Shown: positions 61,394 to 64,000 of the stretch, in pieces
Numbering within the stretch: the stretch's first letter is position 1
How the letters are laid out: each line of letters opens with the position of its first letter
Source of the DNA: Cordia subcordata
Lineage: Eukaryota > Streptophyta > Magnoliopsida > Boraginales > Cordiaceae
DNA length: 64,000 bases
Direction of reading: 5' to 3'
Assembly (NCBI GenBank): GCA_028554755.1
Contig: JAPTOF010000030.1
Location: forward strand, 1,674,001 to 1,738,000
Notes under the pieces: model-generated
Told to the model about the DNA's origin: nothing
What the model saw: only the letters and a program-made list of their open reading frames with translations
Database searches by the model: none
Position numbers and translations under genes: made by a program

Positions 61394-62174
61394 TTTTCTA
61401 GATAAAACAATATAATCATAATTAATTTATGAGAATAGAATTGATGCATGTATAATATGTATGCTATCTTTAGAAATAAAACATACAAGTACTTTTACAT
61501 CATTTGCCTTTGAGTAGATCAACCCTTAAACTAGTTGATGTAATAGTGCCTCAACATCCTCACAAGAACTCCAACGATGGGATGGCCAAACTTATGAACA
61601 TTAAGTTAAGTGCCATTGCTTATTTGAATTAACAATTATCCAGACATGATCTAATTGAATAATTCAATCACTGTTTTGTTTAACTTCGTAAATCCGGAAG
61701 CAAACTCTATCGCTAGGATAGCCGAACCTACCATTCAAGTTGAGTGTACACCAATTCCTAATGTTTATTCCCTGAAACATTCTTGATTTAAGCCCTCCGA
61801 TAAGGTAGTGACTTTAATCAATGTTGTTTAAGGTGTTCTTTAGTGAAGAACTCCACCGATAGGATGGCCGAACTTACTAACACCCTTTTGAATAAACATT
61901 TTTATGTTTCACCTTGTTAAATCTAGATAAAGTGTCACCTTCGGATGGGAAAGTTAATGACATTTACCATTAACGTGAATTGGATATGGAAAGCCGTGGG
62001 GTTTTTCTGGACCCCTTTCCCACTCAATATTTTAACATAAGGGTTTTCTCTATTTTTGGTAATCTTGCTTTTGTTTTAGATCTAAACATGCTTTGGATTT
62101 GCGAAACCCTTTGGTTTTTGCGAATCCTTTTTGTGTTACTAAACATTGCAATACCATAATAGAGTACTTACTAA
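61394..62174 (-). other. Copia-R leader region with degenerate repeats
   Basis: About 780 bp upstream of gag with no ORF. Three related units ('caacgatgggatggccaaac' at 61571, 'tcgctaggatagccgaacc' at 61710, 'caccgataggatggccgaac' at 61855) and a weaker one near 61943 recur at about 90-150-bp spacing, each followed by a 'tta..aac/aag' stretch. The primer-binding site and 5' LTR that should follow are absent. Confidence 0.6.
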
Positions 62175-63490
62175 TGTACTTCTTTGAGTGTAAGCTCTAA
62201 AGACTGTAAGCGCATGGATCGATGCGGTGTAGTGCGTGCAAGAACAGTGTCGAACCACAGGGAGGCTATGTTGTGAGATGGATTCTACGTGTGTGTTCTA
62301 GAATGTGCCTAAAAATAAGAAATTTAAACTAGCTATTTTTGGAATTTTGGATTTTTGAATGGTTGGGAGCTGTAACTAAAACGAATTAAACTAAACAATG
62401 GAATTGGAAAAAGTAGGGGACAAGCTAATCTAGAGGAACAAACAAATGGAAAGGGGTTAGGGTGACTTCAACTTCTGGATGTGCGATTTTATACTCAATT
62501 GCTATGGGATTAAAGAATGATGTCTTACTTTAGTGATTGCTCTTAACTAGGTTGCCAAATTAGTGTCTTAGTTTCCCCCTAGGACTCGGTACGGGTCCGT
62601 CACTAGGCTGCACCTCTTAGAGCTACGGCGGTGGTCATTATGACCTAGGGCCTTAAGAGTGACTAACTAGCTTCCTAGGTAACTTAGAATGAACCTACCC
62701 TAGTACCTAAATCATTGGCTGGATTTAAAGCCAAGACCTAGTGTCGCTAAGGTTGACTAAACCTATCCTGAAACCTATTGGCTGGATTTAAAGCCAAAGG
62801 AGACTCGGACTAGGCTAGCCCTAAATTGTGCTTCGTCATTCTAAGGTCACAATAGCGGGATTTAACCTATTAACACATTCATACATGTTCTAAGCCATGG
62901 TGTTCACGAATAAGGGACCTATTCGACTACAAAACATCATCATGCTCGGATTACACCATTAAAAGCAATTAACAACCGACATGTATGCGTTATTGAAGTT
63001 GTATTCACTACTAGGCATGCAAATATACACATAGACATGAATATAAGCATTACCCACTTCATAGCATCCACATAGAAACACATAGACATGATTATAGCAT
63101 GGATTAGATATGTTTAGTAATAAATAAACTTCAATTTATACACATGTTACCCATTTAGGCATTTAATCAAACACTTAGACATGAATGAGAAAATAACCAT
63201 TTGAACAAGAAAATCAAACATGTATATATAATCAACCATTTAATCCCTTATCATAAGAGTATATAGCTAACCCATTACATAAGTAAAATCACCCTATACA
63301 AATCTACTCAATCATAATAAAAGATAGAATGAAAGAGAGTTTATGAAGCTACCCTTTCATCCTAGCTAATCTTGTACAAAGCTCTTCAGCAAACTTGAGT
63401 CCAAATGTTGAAACCCTCTAAATTCTCTTGCTCCAAGGTGATGAAATGTATGAGAGAGTGTGTGTGTTGTAGGTGAAGACTAGGGTTAAG

Positions 63491-63508
63491 TGTGTGTGTG
63501 TGTGTGTG
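63491..63508. repeat. (TG)9 microsatellite in the Gypsy-3 LTR
   Basis: An uninterrupted run of TG, with shorter TG runs just upstream (63461-63468). A simple-sequence tract likely to vary in length. Confidence 0.85.
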
Positions 63509-63630
63509 GGTGATGGGTGTGTAGATATCCTATCTAAAATTCTCCCAAAAAGCTCTCTAAAGATCCCCCTTTTTAGTCTGAAAACCAGGCTTTGATATCG
63601 ACTTTTTTCACGATCTGCAAGTCGACCTAG

Positions 63631-63824
63631 CCGGTCGACCGGCTTCTTCTTTTAGCTCGACCAACTTTTTGGTGATGCTCTCTGGACTGGCCGGTCGACC
63701 GGCTTCTTCTCTTAGCTTGACCAGCTTTTTGGTGATGCTCTCTGGATTGGACGGTTGATCGGCTTCTTCTCTTAGCTCGACCAGCTTTTTGGTGATGCTC
63801 TCTGGACTGGCCGGTCGACCGGCT
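63631..63824. repeat. 60-bp tandem repeats with GTCGAC palindrome in the Gypsy-3 LTR
   Basis: Three full 60-bp units (63631-63690, 63691-63750, 63751-63810) and a partial fourth. Each begins CCGGTCGACCGGCTTCTTCT (decayed to ACGGTTGATCGGCT in the third) and ends CTCTCTGGA.TGG. The period is exact. On the minus strand this stays open, giving a spurious repeat protein. Confidence 0.9.
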
Positions 63825-63825
63825 C

Positions 63826-64000
63826 TTTCTTCTTGGTTGTCCGGCTGGCTTCTTTCCTCCCTTCTCTGTCTTTCTGGCCTCCGATCTTTTTCTTTTGGCT
63901 CGTACATCTCCCATCTTTATACCGGCTTTTTCTTCTTGGTTGTCCGGCTGGCTTCTTTCCTCCCTTCTCTATCTTTCTGGCCTCTGATCTTCTTCTTTTG
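63826..64000. repeat. About 100-bp second tandem repeat in the Gypsy-3 LTR
   Basis: 'tttcttcttggttgtccggc' followed by 'tggcttctttcctcccttct' occurs at about 63826 and again at about 63929, reaching the window end. Each unit carries a GTCCGGC half site of the palindrome module. Confidence 0.8.

Larger units (their letters stand above)
55956..62174 (-). mobile_element. Copia-R, copia element with gag, cut at both ends
   Basis: Minus strand: truncated 3' LTR (55956-57662), RNase H with a deletion, RT, integrase, pre-integrase, gag and a long leader (61394-62174). The 5' LTR is missing: the leader runs into the Gypsy-3 LTR at 62175. About 200 bp of the LTR are lost at the joint with Copia-Q. 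Confidence 0.8.
62175..64000 (-). repeat. Gypsy-3 LTR, continues beyond the window
   Basis: Homologous to the Gypsy-2 LTR from about 62640 on and, more distantly, to the Gypsy-1 LTRs from its TG end ('tgtacttctttgag', 'gtgtcgaaccacagggaggc'). Same orientation as Gypsy-1. It is either the 3' LTR of an element whose body lies to the right or a solo LTR. It contains a TG microsatellite and two tandem-repeat blocks with the GTCGAC palindrome. Confidence 0.8.

Noticed and set aside
63631..63824. Regular repeats that could suggest a CRISPR-like array
   Set aside because: The 60-bp units are directly adjacent with no unique spacers, and they lie in a plant LTR. They are a simple tandem repeat.
63608..63914. 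Minus-strand ORFs with repeated 'SPESITKKLVEL'-type units
   Set aside because: They are the translation of the 60-bp LTR repeats, open only because 60 is a multiple of three and no stop falls in the unit. Nothing else supports a gene.

Overview
This window looks like repeat-dense (probably heterochromatic) DNA from a flowering plant, most likely a eudicot. It is AT-rich and I see no host gene, tRNA, rRNA, CRISPR array or bacterial feature. Essentially every base can be assigned to, or lies between, retrotransposons: plant L1-type LINEs (ORF1 with a DUF4283-like domain and CCHC knuckle; ORF2 with endonuclease, reverse transcriptase and a C-terminal zf-RVT-like region), Athila-like Ty3/gypsy elements (tRNA-Asp-type primer site, TG..CA LTRs of about 2 kb) and Ty1/copia elements (one SIRE/Maximus-like, the others of a second family). 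All pol genes carry stops, frameshifts or catalytic substitutions.

Layout. 1-3994: three minus-strand LINE pieces (A, B, C). 3944-4046: a direct repeat at a turn-around. 4047-6028: plus-strand LINE-D (ORF1 only), fused to the truncated LTR of Gypsy-2. 6029-18261: Gypsy-2 (minus), split by the nearly complete but non-autonomous Gypsy-1 (7907-17474, 5-bp target duplication). 18262-51804: minus-strand LINE-E, split by plus-strand LINE-F (18667-51552, 15-bp target duplication). LINE-F is itself split by LINE-G (22639-46760, 17-bp duplication) and by LINE-H (47103-49893, minus, about 14-bp duplication). LINE-G contains the SIRE-like Copia-S (24661-33802, 5-bp duplication) and an inverted pair of Copia halves, Copia-P (34078-41867). 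51805-62174: two truncated minus-strand copia copies, Copia-Q and Copia-R. 62175-64000: the start of an LTR, Gypsy-3, running off the window.

The nesting gives an order of events: LINE-E first, then LINE-F in it, then LINE-G and LINE-H in LINE-F, then Copia-S and the Copia-P structure in LINE-G. Copia-S has nearly identical LTRs by eye and is probably the youngest large element.

The most interesting signals are: (i) a CG-rich palindrome, AGCCGGTCGACCGGCT, clustered just upstream of TATA boxes in the LTRs of both a gypsy and a copia element, and again just upstream of the extra ORF of Copia-S; (ii) a 3.4-kb inverted repeat of copia pol plus LTR that could fold into a long hairpin and feed small-RNA silencing; (iii) a 4-base ATGA stop/start overlap between ORF1 and ORF2 in two separate LINE copies; (iv) an ORF1-only LINE with its own poly(A) tail and target duplication; (v) an Athila-like element in which an unrecognised acidic reading frame follows the protease where reverse transcriptase and integrase should be. 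No sequence search could be run; family names rest on motifs read by eye.
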